A stretch of 64,000 nt of DNA. It comes from Thorsellia kenyensis (GTDB taxonomy: Bacteria; Pseudomonadota; Gammaproteobacteria; Enterobacterales; Thorselliaceae). Made by a program: the position numbers and the translations under genes. Below are positions 45,279 to 55,606 of the stretch, piece by piece. The stretch is from the NCBI RefSeq assembly GCF_042432445.1, contig NZ_JBHLXE010000111.1, forward strand, positions 27,734-91,733. The letters run 5' to 3'. Positions within the stretch are counted from its first letter, which is position 1; every line of letters begins with the position of its first letter. Under the pieces are notes generated by a model, which made no database searches, was not told the origin of the DNA, and saw only the letters and a program-made list of their open reading frames with translations.

Positions 45279-46282
45279 TCCGCATGATGACAAGCCACAT
45301 AAGTACCTTCAATACTTCTTAATTCAGGCACTAAAGAACGGCATTCATCAGTAGCATAAGGACATCTTTGATTAAAAGCGCACCCTAAGGGAATATCAAG
45401 CGGACTTGGCAACTCACCTGTCACTTTGATTTTATTTTTTCTGTCTTTAGCATAAACGCTCGGCGAAGAGGATAATAATACCTGAGTGTAAGGATGCATA
45501 GGGCTTTGATAAATCGCTTTTTTGCTTCCAAACTCCACTATCTTGCCCAGATACATGACAATAACTCTATCCGCAATATGCTCTACAACAGATAAATTGT
45601 GTGAAATAAATAGATAGCTGGTTTTAAATTGATCTTGCAAATCTAAAAATAAATTAAGCACTTGTGCTTGAATTGATACATCAAGGGCAGAAGTTGGCTC
45701 ATCAGCAATAACAATCTTTGGGTTTAAGATCATGGCTCTTGCGATCGCCATACGCTGTCGTTGTCCACCTGAAAACATATGTGGAAATCTATCATAATAT
45801 TCAGGGATCAATCCGACCAGCCCCATCAGTTCCAAAACTTTTTCCTTTCGTTCTTTCGCTGTCAAGTCAGTATTTATCCGCAAAGGTTCTTCTAGCTGTT
45901 TACCAATAGTCGCTCTAGGATTAAGTGAAGCATATGGGTTTTGAAAAACCATTTGCACTTGGGTCCGAAATTGCTGTATCTCCTTTTTACTGAGTCCAAC
46001 GGTATTTTTACCTTGGATAATAATATCCCCTGAAGTGGGGCGTTCTAATAAACTAATTTGTTTTGCAAGCGTTGATTTTCCACAACCAGACTCCCCGACC
46101 ACAGCGATTGTCTCTCCCGCTTTAAGGAAAAAACTCACCCCATTTAAGGCTTTAACCATTTGAGGATTTTTATTTACTTTGGCTAAATTAAAAAAATTTT
46201 TCTTGATGGGATAATATTTTTTTAACTCCTTAACTTCAAGCGAGAACAACTCTTCTGAGTGAGGTTTTAAATTATGAAGCAT
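45266..46282 (-). CDS. dppF: Dipeptide/oligopeptide ABC transporter ATPase, DppF-like
   Basis: A 338-residue ATPase of the OppF/DppF type. Walker A is GESGCGKST, the signature is FSGGQRQRMAIARAM and Walker B is IVIADEPTSALD. A C-terminal oligopeptide-transporter domain carries the cysteines CAFNQRCPYATDEC that hold an Fe-S cluster in this family. The start at 46282 has AGGAG 7 bases upstream and lies inside the end of the fused permease-ATPase gene (11-base overlap). Its stop lies in the pentamer repeat. Confidence 0.92.
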   Translation of the reverse strand: MLHNLKPHSEELFSLEVKELKKYYPIKKNFFNLAKVNKNPQMVKALNGVSFFLKAGETIAVVGESGCGKSTLAKQISLLERPTSGDIIIQGKNTVGLSKKEIQQFRTQVQMVFQNPYASLNPRATIGKQLEEPLRINTDLTAKERKEKVLELMGLVGLIPEYYDRFPHMFSGGQRQRMAIARAMILNPKIVIADEPTSALDVSIQAQVLNLFLDLQDQFKTSYLFISHNLSVVEHIADRVIVMYLGKIVEFGSKKAIYQSPMHPYTQVLLSSSPSVYAKDRKNKIKVTGELPSPLDIPLGCAFNQRCPYATDECRSLVPELRSIEGTYVACHHAEKIK

Positions 46283-48221
46283 GAGTAATCTCCTCAACAA
46301 AACTTATCTTTTCAGCCAGTGGAAAAAAACATCTCACTTTATTATTCAATATATTTGATGCCTTAGATGTTATCAGAAGAGGATTCAAATTAGGGTGTTC
46401 AGAATAACAAAGCGGTTTTGCATAGGCACAACGTTCTGCTAAGAGACATCCAACCGGCCTATTGTTCAATGGGGGTACAATTCCAGGCAATGCTGCTAGT
46501 CTAGATATCCCTTCATTATGTTCGGGGATGGCTTTAAGTAATGCCTCTGTATAAGGGTGCTTTGGTGATTCAAATAATTGGGGCAACTCGGCTTCTTCGA
46601 CTATTTCTCCTGAGTACATGACAATCGCTCTATCGGCTATCTCAGCCACTACCGCGAGATCGTGAGTAATAAGTATTAAAGACATATTGAATTTTTTTTG
46701 TAAACTTACAAGTAATTCCATGATTTGCGCCTGGATAGTAACATCAAGTGCGGTCGTAGGCTCATCAGCAATAAGTAGTTTAGGTTGGCAAGCGATTGCC
46801 ATAGCAATTGCGACTCTTTGACACATTCCCCCTGATAACTCATGAGGATATTGGCTTATCCTTTTTTCAGCAGACGGAATTTCAACAAGTTTCAACAATT
46901 CGACAGCCTTACTCCTTAAAGTGCTCCCTCTAAGTCCTTGATGTATTTCCAATACTTCCATCAATTGACGCCCTACGGTATAAGTAGGATTTAGAGAAGT
47001 CATTGGGTCTTGAAAGATCATAGCCATCTCTTTTCCAACAATTTTACGTTTTTGTGAGGGTGTCATCTTCATCAAATTCTGCCCTCTAAAACGTAAGTAG
47101 TCGGCCAATACCATCGATTTAGTCCCTAAAAGTCCCATTACCGCCATCATAGTCACTGATTTTCCAGATCCTGATTCACCAACTATTCCAACAATTTCTC
47201 CTTCGTTTACCGTTAAATCAATTTGATTGACAGCCTTGATAAAACTATCTTGCTCACCGAAAAATATTGATAAATTCTTTATGGATAATAAGGGCTGATT
47301 TGCCTCTACTTTTTTCTGTAATGGCAATTGAATTTGTTTAAGTTTTGGATCTAGTGCATCGCGTAATCCATCGCCAATCAGATTTATAGAGATAACCGTA
47401 ATTAAGATCATGAGCCCAGGTAAAGTAACTACCCAAGAAGCCGTCAGCATATAATCCCTAGCCGAGGAAAGCATTGTCCCCCACTCAGCTAAAGGGGGCT
47501 CTACGCCCAAGCTTAAAAAACCTAGGGCTGCTATTTCTAAAATAGCTGAAGAAAAACTTAACGTCATTTGTATGATCAGTGGCGATATACAGTTAGGCAA
47601 TACAGTAAAAAACATCAACCGAAAATCGCCTGCTCCAGCAATTCTAGAGGCATTTACATACTCTTTGCTTATTTCAGATAATGCAGTTGCTCTTGTTAAA
47701 CGAACGAATGCAGGTAAAGCTGCAATGGCAATCGCTATCATTGCATTAAATAGACCTTGGCCTAAAATTGCCATAATGGCTACAGCAAGTAATAATGTAG
47801 GGAGTGCCATTTTAATATCGACAATCCGCATGATAATACTTCCTAGGTATTTCGGATAAAAAGCAGCCAGTAACCCCAAAACAACACCTAAGCTGAAGGC
47901 CATCAAAATTGCAACCATAGCAATAAAAAGTGACAATCTAGCACCATGAATTAATCTAGAAAGCAAATCACGCCCAGCTTCATCTGTGCCTAAAATAAAT
48001 TGTGAACTTCCTCCCTGATACCATATTGGTGGTGTCAGTCGGAATTCACGAAATTGTTCAATAGGATCATAAGGTGATATCCAAGGAGCAAAAAGAGCTA
48101 GGATAATAATGAGCGCAAGTAAATAAAAACCGATAAGAGCGCCTTTATTTTGAGTAAAGTTACCCCAAAATTCTCTAATGAGACTGTCTTTTAATATATC
48201 GCCATTTTTAACAACTGACAT
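46272..48221 (-). CDS. Fused dipeptide transporter permease-ATPase (DppC-DppD)
   Basis: A 649-residue fusion. Residues 1-295 are a DppC-type permease with six membrane helices, the GTDEAGRDLLSRLIHGAR segment and the EAA loop EYVNASRIAGAGDFRLMFFTVLPN (188-210). After a linker of about 20 residues, residues 310-649 are a DppD-type ATPase with Walker A GESGSGKS (348-355), signature LSGGMCQRVAIAMAI and Walker B LLIADEPTTALD, plus the C-terminal cysteine region CLLAERCAYAKPLC. In E. coli these are two proteins. The frame is open throughout, so this is a true single gene. It lies between dppB (60 bases upstream) and dppF (overlapping). Confidence 0.93.
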   Translation of the reverse strand: MSVVKNGDILKDSLIREFWGNFTQNKGALIGFYLLALIIILALFAPWISPYDPIEQFREFRLTPPIWYQGGSSQFILGTDEAGRDLLSRLIHGARLSLFIAMVAILMAFSLGVVLGLLAAFYPKYLGSIIMRIVDIKMALPTLLLAVAIMAILGQGLFNAMIAIAIAALPAFVRLTRATALSEISKEYVNASRIAGAGDFRLMFFTVLPNCISPLIIQMTLSFSSAILEIAALGFLSLGVEPPLAEWGTMLSSARDYMLTASWVVTLPGLMILITVISINLIGDGLRDALDPKLKQIQLPLQKKVEANQPLLSIKNLSIFFGEQDSFIKAVNQIDLTVNEGEIVGIVGESGSGKSVTMMAVMGLLGTKSMVLADYLRFRGQNLMKMTPSQKRKIVGKEMAMIFQDPMTSLNPTYTVGRQLMEVLEIHQGLRGSTLRSKAVELLKLVEIPSAEKRISQYPHELSGGMCQRVAIAMAIACQPKLLIADEPTTALDVTIQAQIMELLVSLQKKFNMSLILITHDLAVVAEIADRAIVMYSGEIVEEAELPQLFESPKHPYTEALLKAIPEHNEGISRLAALPGIVPPLNNRPVGCLLAERCAYAKPLCYSEHPNLNPLLITSKASNILNNKVRCFFPLAEKISFVEEITHAS

Positions 48222-48280
48222 AGCCTATTCCTTAAATACATTCTTGAATTCATTCTTCAATTCATTCTTTAATGCTTTCT

Positions 48281-49315
48281 TTAATTACTTAGTTGGCGCA
48301 TTTTAGGATTAATGATCCCATAAAGAATATCGACAAAGAAATTTGTTAAAATCACAACACAAGCAATCAATAAAATACCGTTTTGTACTACAACATAATC
48401 CCGTTTAGAAATTGAATCGATTAACCATTTACCTATGCCTGGCCAAGAAAAAATGGTTTCTGTAAGTACTGCGCCACCTAATAACGAACTGACACTTAAT
48501 CCTATTACGGTGATGACAGGAATAAGTGCATTTTTTAAGGCATGTCCAAATATTACTTTGCGTGGAGAAAGGCCCTTAGCATAAGCCGTTCGAACATAAT
48601 CTTCCTTGAGTACCTCTAGCATTGAAGATCGGGTCATTCGAGAAATAATCGCCAAAGGGATAGTACCGAGTACTATGGAAGGCAATAAAAGGTGATGAAG
48701 TGCACTTAAAAACGCACCTTGGCTAAACTCAGGATCGTCTAATTGAGCTTTAATCGAATCAATCAGCATAAAACCTGTATAGGGTTCTATGTAATAAAAA
48801 TTGCTTATTCTTCCAGAAACAGGAGTCCAACCAAGCGTAACTGAAAAGAAGAGGATCATAATTAGTGCAAACCAAAAGATTGGCAAAGAGAAACCTGTTA
48901 AAGAAATCGCCATCACCGCGTTATCAAAAAAGGATCCACTTTTTACAGCCGCAAGCACACCTAGAGGAACACCTACACCAATAGCAAATAGCATAGCAAA
49001 GAAAGTCAATTCAATCGTTGCAGGAAATAAAGTAAGAAAATCACTTATAACAGGTGTTTTAGATGAAAATGACACACCAAAATTACCACTTAGAATATCC
49101 TTAAGATAATTGAAATATTGGACAATAAATGGTTTATCTAGACCAAGCGCTCGAATAGCTTCACTGTGTGCCTCAGGGCTTAATCCTCTGTCTCCCATCA
49201 TAATTTCAACAGGATCACCTGGAATCAATTTAACTAAGATAAAGGTCAGTAAAGTAATACCTAAAAAAGTTGGGAATAATACTAAAATTCTTTTGATAAA
49301 AAACTTACCCATCAT
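48281..49315 (-). CDS. dppB: Dipeptide ABC transporter permease, DppB-like
   Basis: A 344-residue DppB-type permease. It opens with FFIKRILVLFPTFLGITLLTF, then LIPGDPVEIMMGDRG, and has the EAA-like loop DYVRTAYAKGLSPRKVIFGHALKNALIP near residues 235-262, with six membrane segments. E. coli DppB is 339. AGG lies 5 bases before the first of two adjacent ATGs. It starts the permease and ATPase part of the operon, 450 bases after dppA. Confidence 0.93.
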   Translation of the reverse strand: MMGKFFIKRILVLFPTFLGITLLTFILVKLIPGDPVEIMMGDRGLSPEAHSEAIRALGLDKPFIVQYFNYLKDILSGNFGVSFSSKTPVISDFLTLFPATIELTFFAMLFAIGVGVPLGVLAAVKSGSFFDNAVMAISLTGFSLPIFWFALIMILFFSVTLGWTPVSGRISNFYYIEPYTGFMLIDSIKAQLDDPEFSQGAFLSALHHLLLPSIVLGTIPLAIISRMTRSSMLEVLKEDYVRTAYAKGLSPRKVIFGHALKNALIPVITVIGLSVSSLLGGAVLTETIFSWPGIGKWLIDSISKRDYVVVQNGILLIACVVILTNFFVDILYGIINPKMRQLSN

Positions 49316-49765
49316 ATAACCTGCTTTTTATAAAAAAGTACAATTTTCACAAAAATATTAAAATAAATAAAAATAACTTAACTATTGTATATAAATACAT
49401 CAAAAAATGATGATAGCACATGATGCATTTAGATTTTTGATTGATTTATAGTTTGTTATCCATTTTTCATTGTCTTGCACAAAATATTTGGCTATGAAAA
49501 TGGCTCAAGAATTAGAATGTTGATGATAATTCAAAATACTTTTAATTTGAGTATTTAAAATCTTTTATCGGACCGTTAGATTTTAATTTAAATTAGATTA
49601 TCATTTACTTACGAGTTAGCCTACTTTTTTTTAACTATAAGGTTATAGGTCTATTGGAGGCACTTGACTAAATAGTTAGAAATATTGCTTTAAAAATATA
49701 AAAACCACTTATCTTGTCGCTAAAAGCTAAAGAGCTAAGTGGTTTTTTTAACTGAGATTAAAATA
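49316..49765. other. Gap between dppA and dppB
   Basis: About 450 bases within the leftward peptide-transport genes, without a gene. A terminator-like hairpin stands right after dppA. The remainder is AT-rich and may hold a separate dppB promoter. Confidence 0.5.
49701..49748 (-). terminator. Terminator after dppA
   Basis: AAAACCACTTA and TAAGTGGTTTT pair perfectly; on the dppA strand the stem is followed by TTTTATATTTTT. It should end most dppA transcripts and so give an excess of binding protein over transporter. Confidence 0.75.
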
Positions 49766-51352
49766 TTATTCGACGCTCACTTGGGAAAGATGCTGTCTAG
49801 CAAATGGGCTCGTCTGATATCCTTTCACTTCTTTTCTTAATAATGTCGAGGCTGTAGGATGCGCAAGCGGGATCCACAATGCTTGGTCATGAATAATTTG
49901 TTGCGCTTCTTCATACAGAGCAGTTCTGGTTGCAATATCAGATGTCGTTTTACCTTGTTCAATTAAGCCATGTAATTTTTGATCGCAAAAGCGAGCGAAA
50001 TTTGTACCTGATTGCACTGCATTACAACTAAATTGAGGTGTCAAGAAATTATCCGGATCACCATTATCGCCACCCCACCCCATAAAGAGAATATCGTGCT
50101 CACCTTTTTTTGCTGATTGGATAAGTTCGCCCCATTCAATCACTTGGATTGAGGCATCTATGCCAACCTTTTTCAAGTCCGCCTGCAACATTTCAGCACC
50201 TAATTTTGGATTAGGATTCAATACACTACCAGTAGGTCTTACCCATATCGTCGTTTTGAATCCATCTTTTAATCCCGCTTGTTCAAGTAGAGATTTTGCT
50301 TTTTCTACATTATATTCATAAGGAATAATTTTGTCATTAAAACTCCACGTATTGGGAGGATAAGGCGTATTTGCTTCAATCGCTGTGCCTTCAAATACTG
50401 CTTGATTATAGCTTTTTTTATCAAAAGCATAGTTTACAGCTTGTCGTACCAGCACATTATCAAAAGGTGCTTTTTGCGTATTTAACGCCACATAGGCAGT
50501 AGAGAATGCAGGTACTTGGTTTACATTAATATGTTGTTTTTCAATCGCTAATTTAACGTCACTTGGCTTTGGAGCCACTGCGATATGGCATTCACCAGCT
50601 TCTACCTTTTGAGTCCTTACTGCAGCATCAGGAGTAATTGCATATACAAGCTGTTTAACAGGAGGTTCCCCTTCAAAATACTCTTTATGAGCAATATATC
50701 TTATATTCGCATCCTTTGTATATTGTCTTAATGAAAAGGGTCCCGTACCGATTGGTTGAGTATTTAACTCATTGAATCGATTCTCTTTGGCCAATAAATC
50801 AGCATATTCAGCAGAATAAATGGAAGTAAATCCCATCGTGAGTAAGGGTAAAAATGTTGCATCAGGACGCGTTAATTCAATTTTAACTTGGTGAGTTCCT
50901 GTTTTTTCAATCGACTTAATAAGTTCAGCTAATCCAAAAGATTGAGCATGTGGAAAACCTGTAGCTCCAACGACTTTATGCCAAGGATGATTTTTATCTA
51001 GCATACGATTGAATGAAAATAACACATCATCAGCGTTTAAAGTCCTACTAGGAGTGAATGATTTGTTTGAGTGAAAAACCACATTATCATGTAAATCAAA
51101 TAAATAAGTTAAGCCATCATCTGAAATAGTCCAATTCTTGGCTAAGCTAGGTTTAACGGATTTTTCTGTTTCATCGTAACGAACCAAACCGTTAAAAATC
51201 ACGTCCGCTGATGCTTGGGTAGTAACGAGAGAGTTAAACTGTACGACATCAAAACCATCGGGGCTGGCTTCAGTACATACTATAAGGTTATTAGCAAAGG
51301 CAGCAAATGGGGACAACAATAATCCTAAGCTTGCGACTATTTTTTTATTCAT
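49766..51352 (-). CDS. dppA: Dipeptide ABC transporter periplasmic binding protein, DppA-like
   Basis: A 528-residue family 5 binding protein. Signal peptide MNKKIVASLGLLLSPFAAFA. The mature start NNLIVCTEASPDGFDVVQFN, with YDET and WGGDNGDPDNFLTPQFSC, follows E. coli DppA (535), which also feeds haem uptake and chemotaxis. AGAGG lies 6 bases before the chosen ATG; the longer frame starts seven codons earlier without a ribosome site. It leads the dppA-B-CD-F set. Confidence 0.93.
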   Translation of the reverse strand: MNKKIVASLGLLLSPFAAFANNLIVCTEASPDGFDVVQFNSLVTTQASADVIFNGLVRYDETEKSVKPSLAKNWTISDDGLTYLFDLHDNVVFHSNKSFTPSRTLNADDVLFSFNRMLDKNHPWHKVVGATGFPHAQSFGLAELIKSIEKTGTHQVKIELTRPDATFLPLLTMGFTSIYSAEYADLLAKENRFNELNTQPIGTGPFSLRQYTKDANIRYIAHKEYFEGEPPVKQLVYAITPDAAVRTQKVEAGECHIAVAPKPSDVKLAIEKQHINVNQVPAFSTAYVALNTQKAPFDNVLVRQAVNYAFDKKSYNQAVFEGTAIEANTPYPPNTWSFNDKIIPYEYNVEKAKSLLEQAGLKDGFKTTIWVRPTGSVLNPNPKLGAEMLQADLKKVGIDASIQVIEWGELIQSAKKGEHDILFMGWGGDNGDPDNFLTPQFSCNAVQSGTNFARFCDQKLHGLIEQGKTTSDIATRTALYEEAQQIIHDQALWIPLAHPTASTLLRKEVKGYQTSPFARQHLSQVSVE

Positions 51353-51610
51353 ATAAACCTCTGATTTAGTCAATTAAACACATTAGATAAAAGTAAGCAC
51401 TTGAATAATTTGTTTCTAACAAAATATCTTTTGATGGTAAAGGGTCAAAACTATTTAATCTAATAGCTTTTAGTTATGACCAATAACATAATGATCTTAA
51501 GGGCCGATGTAATCGATTAAAGAAAATCGTATTGACTCTGTAGCCCTTTTATATATCGTCTTAAGAGATCAGGTTATGATTACCTAATTCTTCCTTTTTC
51601 AAAAAATTTT

Positions 51611-54166
51611 TTATTGATTAAGCGCCCTTAAATTAGACTGATAGTTTACCAGTTTACGACTGAGCAGCCATCCACACAGCACCAATAAACCACTAGATGC
51701 TATCGGGGTAAATAGCCACAATTTAAAATTAGGTGTCCATGGAAAATCAAAAACATAAACATGTAATCCCCATAAAGCCACTTCAGCACCTAATATTGCT
51801 ACTAACCCTGCTACCAATCCTAAAATTAAAAACTCAATCCAAATGGTTTTATTCAAAATTGAGCGACTCGCACCAAGTGTTTTATAGACTACCAATTCAA
51901 TATGTCTTTGTCGCATACTGACTTGGACTTGTGCAAACATTAATAGCACACCACAAAGAATGACTAAAGCAGCCATAAATTGCAATGCACCGCTAATTTG
52001 ACTGATGATATTACCCGCTAAGGTGACTAATGCAGAAACATCAAGTACTGAGACACTTGGGAATGTCCGTGAAAACTCCGCCATCATTCTCACTTTGGAG
52101 GAAGCATTTGCGTCTTCATTAGCAGTGACATTAGTAGCGTTTTCAGAAGATGCACCGTACTTATCATCAAAGATCAATGGAGTAATCCACATTTTAGTGT
52201 AAGCATCTAGTTGACCTTCAGGGAATATAAAGTAGAAGTTAAGCTGTAAACTCTCCCAGTCCACTTTACGTATACTAGTCACCTTAGCATTGAATATTCT
52301 ACCTCCACTATCAAATGTTAGCGAATCGCCCAATGAAATTCCTATTTGTTCCGCAACACTTTGCTCAATAGATGTTTCACCTGGCTTGGGTGGCCATGTC
52401 CCTGCAATTAATTCATTTGTTTCTGGTAGTGTATTAAGCTGTGTTAGATTAATTTCTCGATTTAAAGCTTCAGCTCTTTGTGCTTTTTCGCCAAGCGCTG
52501 ATTTAATTTCTACTCCATTTAGTTCAGTAATTCTAGCAAGTACAATGGTAAAATAATCGCGTGAAGTTACAATATCCTGATTATTCCAAAACTCATCAAT
52601 CTGATTTTTTTGCCCCTCATTTATGTTCATTAATATATAGCTAGGCGTATCTTTAGGTAATTGAGCCTGCCAGCGATCTAAAAGATCGCTTTGCATTGCA
52701 ATCAGGAGTGAAAGCAGCATAAATGAAAGTGAAAAAGCCGATAATTGGCTAAAAGTGATTCTGGGTTGATGTAAAAGACGATTTACCGCAAGTCTGAATG
52801 GTAAAAATGTTGATTTTATACTTCTGAGTAATTTCAATAATAACCATCCAACAAGACCTAATAACGCGGCTAAAAATCCAATACCCAACAACACAGACCA
52901 AACAATTTTATTAAATCCAACCAGACTAAATAGCAATCCAATCGAAAATAGCGTTATTCCTGGCAAATAAATTTTTAAAGGAATAAATGGTTTTAGTGTC
53001 GTCTGTCTTAAAACTCTTATAGGTGGTGTTACTAGTAACTGTAGATAAGGTCTTAAGCCGACTAAAAAAGCCATTATAATCAGACTCACTGCGGCCCATA
53101 TCCATGGCTTAAATGAGGCTTCTGGTAAATCTTTTGGTAAGACATTCCTTAGTACATAAATTAATCCCTGTTCAGTTGCTATACCGAGTAGACCGCCTGT
53201 AGCAATAGATAAAATAAGTAACATGACCCATTGGCCAACTATCCATCGCCTCAATGTTTTATGTGTAGCGCCCATAGTTTTTAAAACAGCAACTAATTGA
53301 TAACGCGTTTTCGTATAGTGCGTCATCGCAACCATCACAGCAGAACCACTAAGGAGTAGAGTTAAGATGGAACACAAAATCAAAAATTGTCTTGCCCGGT
53401 CAACCGTTCTATTCACACCAGAACCAGAGTCCCCCTCCCCGACAAATCGATAAGTTGCAGGTAAAATAGGTTTAAGGTAATCATAAAATCTATCGACCTG
53501 AGTTTTCTCTCCAGCCAGCATATATCTATAAGTCAAGCGACTACCTAATTGAACAGCCCCTGTTTTATCTATATCATCAATATGCATTAAGACTTTGGGG
53601 GCTGATTGAATCCCTGAAAATCCTGCGTCAGGTTCTTTAACAATTTTACCAATGATTGAAAATGTTGCATCGCCAATTTCTAATTGATCACCAATACTCA
53701 GGTTCAATTTAATCAAGATATCTTCAGCAACTAAAACTCCACCTTGCTGGACAGTCAGACCTAAGGGTTCAGTAACTAATTCACCATAAAGTGGATACAA
53801 ATTATCTGTAGCTTTTACTGAAACCAACAAGGGTGGAGCTGCCTCTAATGGGTCATAGGGAATACTTTCATCGGCTAACGCAACAAAAGCCATTGTTTGA
53901 AAACTCAGCTGGCGGCTTATTTCTAGATCAAATGAATAAGCTTTTTGCAACCACTCCTCTTGTGCTGGTCTTGTAGATCGTAAAACCAGGTCACCCGCCA
54001 TAAACTCTTTGCTATAGATGTTTAATCTTTGTTCAAGCCTATCACCTAAGCTACCTAAGGCGAGTATTGCAGCCACAGATAAACTCATGGCTAACCAGAC
54101 AATAATTAGTGAAGGTGTTTTCCACTCTCTTATAAACCATCTAAAAATCATATTAAGCCTCGCCAC
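51611..54166 (-). CDS. ybbP: YbbP-like FtsX/MacB-type ABC permease
   Basis: An 851-residue inner-membrane protein of the YbbP family with ten predicted helices: one at the N-terminus, a large periplasmic domain, two FtsX-type membrane blocks (about 255-360 and 720-840) and a central helix set. E. coli YbbP is 804 residues. A Ser/Asn/Ala-rich patch at about 688-707 (SSENATNVTANEDANASS) lies in the second periplasmic domain and looks like an expansion. It overlaps ybbA by 14 bases. With YbbA it forms a mechanotransmitting-type transporter of unknown substrate. Confidence 0.88.
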   Translation of the reverse strand: MARLNMIFRWFIREWKTPSLIIVWLAMSLSVAAILALGSLGDRLEQRLNIYSKEFMAGDLVLRSTRPAQEEWLQKAYSFDLEISRQLSFQTMAFVALADESIPYDPLEAAPPLLVSVKATDNLYPLYGELVTEPLGLTVQQGGVLVAEDILIKLNLSIGDQLEIGDATFSIIGKIVKEPDAGFSGIQSAPKVLMHIDDIDKTGAVQLGSRLTYRYMLAGEKTQVDRFYDYLKPILPATYRFVGEGDSGSGVNRTVDRARQFLILCSILTLLLSGSAVMVAMTHYTKTRYQLVAVLKTMGATHKTLRRWIVGQWVMLLILSIATGGLLGIATEQGLIYVLRNVLPKDLPEASFKPWIWAAVSLIIMAFLVGLRPYLQLLVTPPIRVLRQTTLKPFIPLKIYLPGITLFSIGLLFSLVGFNKIVWSVLLGIGFLAALLGLVGWLLLKLLRSIKSTFLPFRLAVNRLLHQPRITFSQLSAFSLSFMLLSLLIAMQSDLLDRWQAQLPKDTPSYILMNINEGQKNQIDEFWNNQDIVTSRDYFTIVLARITELNGVEIKSALGEKAQRAEALNREINLTQLNTLPETNELIAGTWPPKPGETSIEQSVAEQIGISLGDSLTFDSGGRIFNAKVTSIRKVDWESLQLNFYFIFPEGQLDAYTKMWITPLIFDDKYGASSENATNVTANEDANASSKVRMMAEFSRTFPSVSVLDVSALVTLAGNIISQISGALQFMAALVILCGVLLMFAQVQVSMRQRHIELVVYKTLGASRSILNKTIWIEFLILGLVAGLVAILGAEVALWGLHVYVFDFPWTPNFKLWLFTPIASSGLLVLCGWLLSRKLVNYQSNLRALNQ

Positions 54167-54902
54167 TTATTGTTGAGCTTTGAAGCATTGACACATCAAT
54201 TAACTCTCCACCCACTAATTTCATTTGCCTGTCACATCGTCTCGCCAAACTTTCATCATGAGTGACTAGAACAAGTGTCGTCCCATTTTTTTTATTCAAT
54301 GTAAATAATAGATCTGCTATTTTTTCACCAGTTTGCCTGTCTAAGTTTCCTGTAGGTTCATCAGCGAATAGGATTTGAGGTTTTGAGATAAATGCTCTTG
54401 CTAAAGCCACTCTTTGCTGTTCACCGCCTGATAATAGTGAAGGTAAATGGTTTAGCCTTTTTTCTAGTCCAAGAGAACTTAACAGTTCTGTTGCTAATTT
54501 TTTTGCATGAGTTTCATCATATTTATTTTCATTATTTTGGGGTTTTAGCATCATTGGCAATTGAACATTTTCCAGGGCGGTCAATGTAGGGACTAGCAGG
54601 AATGATTGAAAAACAAAACCAATACCCTTAGCTCTGAGAAGAGCGCGTTCATCTTCATTCAACTTATTTAATGATTGACCAAGTAAAGATACTTCGCCTG
54701 AGGTGCCATCATCTAATCCCGCTAGAATCGCAAGCAGAGTGGATTTACCAGATCCAGATTCTCCAATTAAAGCGCAGCTTTCTCCTGATTTTATAGTTAA
54801 ATTAATGTTCTTTAATATTGTAAGAGTATCATTACCCTGTTCGACCGTTTTTTGTAATTTTTCAACGTTAACTACGTAGTTCGTTTGTTGTTCTGTACTC
54901 AC
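54153..54902 (-). CDS. ybbA: YbbA-like ABC transporter ATPase
   Basis: A 249-residue ATPase of the LolD/MacB/YbbA group: Walker A GESGSGKST, signature LSGGEQQRVALARAF, Walker B ILFADEPTGNLD and switch VTHDESLARRC. In E. coli ybbA lies right next to the divergent tesA; here 3.1 kb of other DNA separates them. It overlaps ybbP and certainly works with it. Confidence 0.92.
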   Translation of the reverse strand: MSTEQQTNYVVNVEKLQKTVEQGNDTLTILKNINLTIKSGESCALIGESGSGKSTLLAILAGLDDGTSGEVSLLGQSLNKLNEDERALLRAKGIGFVFQSFLLVPTLTALENVQLPMMLKPQNNENKYDETHAKKLATELLSSLGLEKRLNHLPSLLSGGEQQRVALARAFISKPQILFADEPTGNLDRQTGEKIADLLFTLNKKNGTTLVLVTHDESLARRCDRQMKLVGGELIDVSMLQSSTISGEA

Positions 54903-55606
54903 TTGATTTCCTTTTTATTGTGACTTTTAATTAGAATAAATTGTGTTATAAACCTTTGGTATTGGATTGAGATGTATTTATTTAAAAGATAATCATTTTT
55001 AAAAGTCATTTCCATATCTTAATATGCTTAATGTGTTCAAATCTACTTTCACTTTATGTTTTAAAAAAGATATCTGATGCTTTTTGAACGATAAATAATT
55101 CAACTTCCGATAACTATGAATTAAGTTTTTTTACACGCTAAGTTGATTACACGGTGATACACTCTAATAGACTTAAAATAATCATTACTGATACTCTATC
55201 GTTTTTTTTATAATTTGTCTCTTACCAAATTTTAATAAACTCATAATCCCTTTTAAAGTCTTTTCTATTCAATGATAGAAAAAATTTAGCCGATTAGAGC
55301 AAAAGGGAGGAGTATTAACTGAGGAAGAACTACGTTTAATTTTGATAGTTATCGATGGGAGTTCATCACGTAGCAATTCAATATGCTGAGGAAATACAAC
55401 GATAGTCGCTACCCCACAATCTATATGATTTGTTTCGCAAGATCTAATTTGGTTTGGTTCGGTTTTATTTGGTTTGGTTTGGCTTGGTTTGGTTATATTT
55501 AATTTCAATTGGGTGTTTTAAATTACTTTACACCTAGATTCAATTTAAACATTACTTTTACTGATTTAATATCATTGTAAAAGTAATGCTTCAAAATCCT
55601 GCAATG
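54903..55606. other. Gap after the two-gene insert, upstream of ybbA
   Basis: About 700 bases with no supportable gene. It should contain the ybbA promoter on the minus strand. A GGTTT-type pentamer repeat lies at 55448-55495; the rest is AT-rich and unremarkable. Confidence 0.5.
55448..55495 (+). repeat. GGTTT-type pentamer repeat
   Basis: About nine imperfect units of TTTGG, TTCGG, TTTAT and CTTGG follow one another. The imperfection suggests an older array than those near 45 kb. Confidence 0.7.

Noticed and set aside
55269..55508. A 79-codon minus-strand frame beginning with KPSQTKPNKTEPNQ
   Set aside because: It begins with TTG without a ribosome site, its first part is only the translation of the pentamer repeat, and the rest resembles no family I know.
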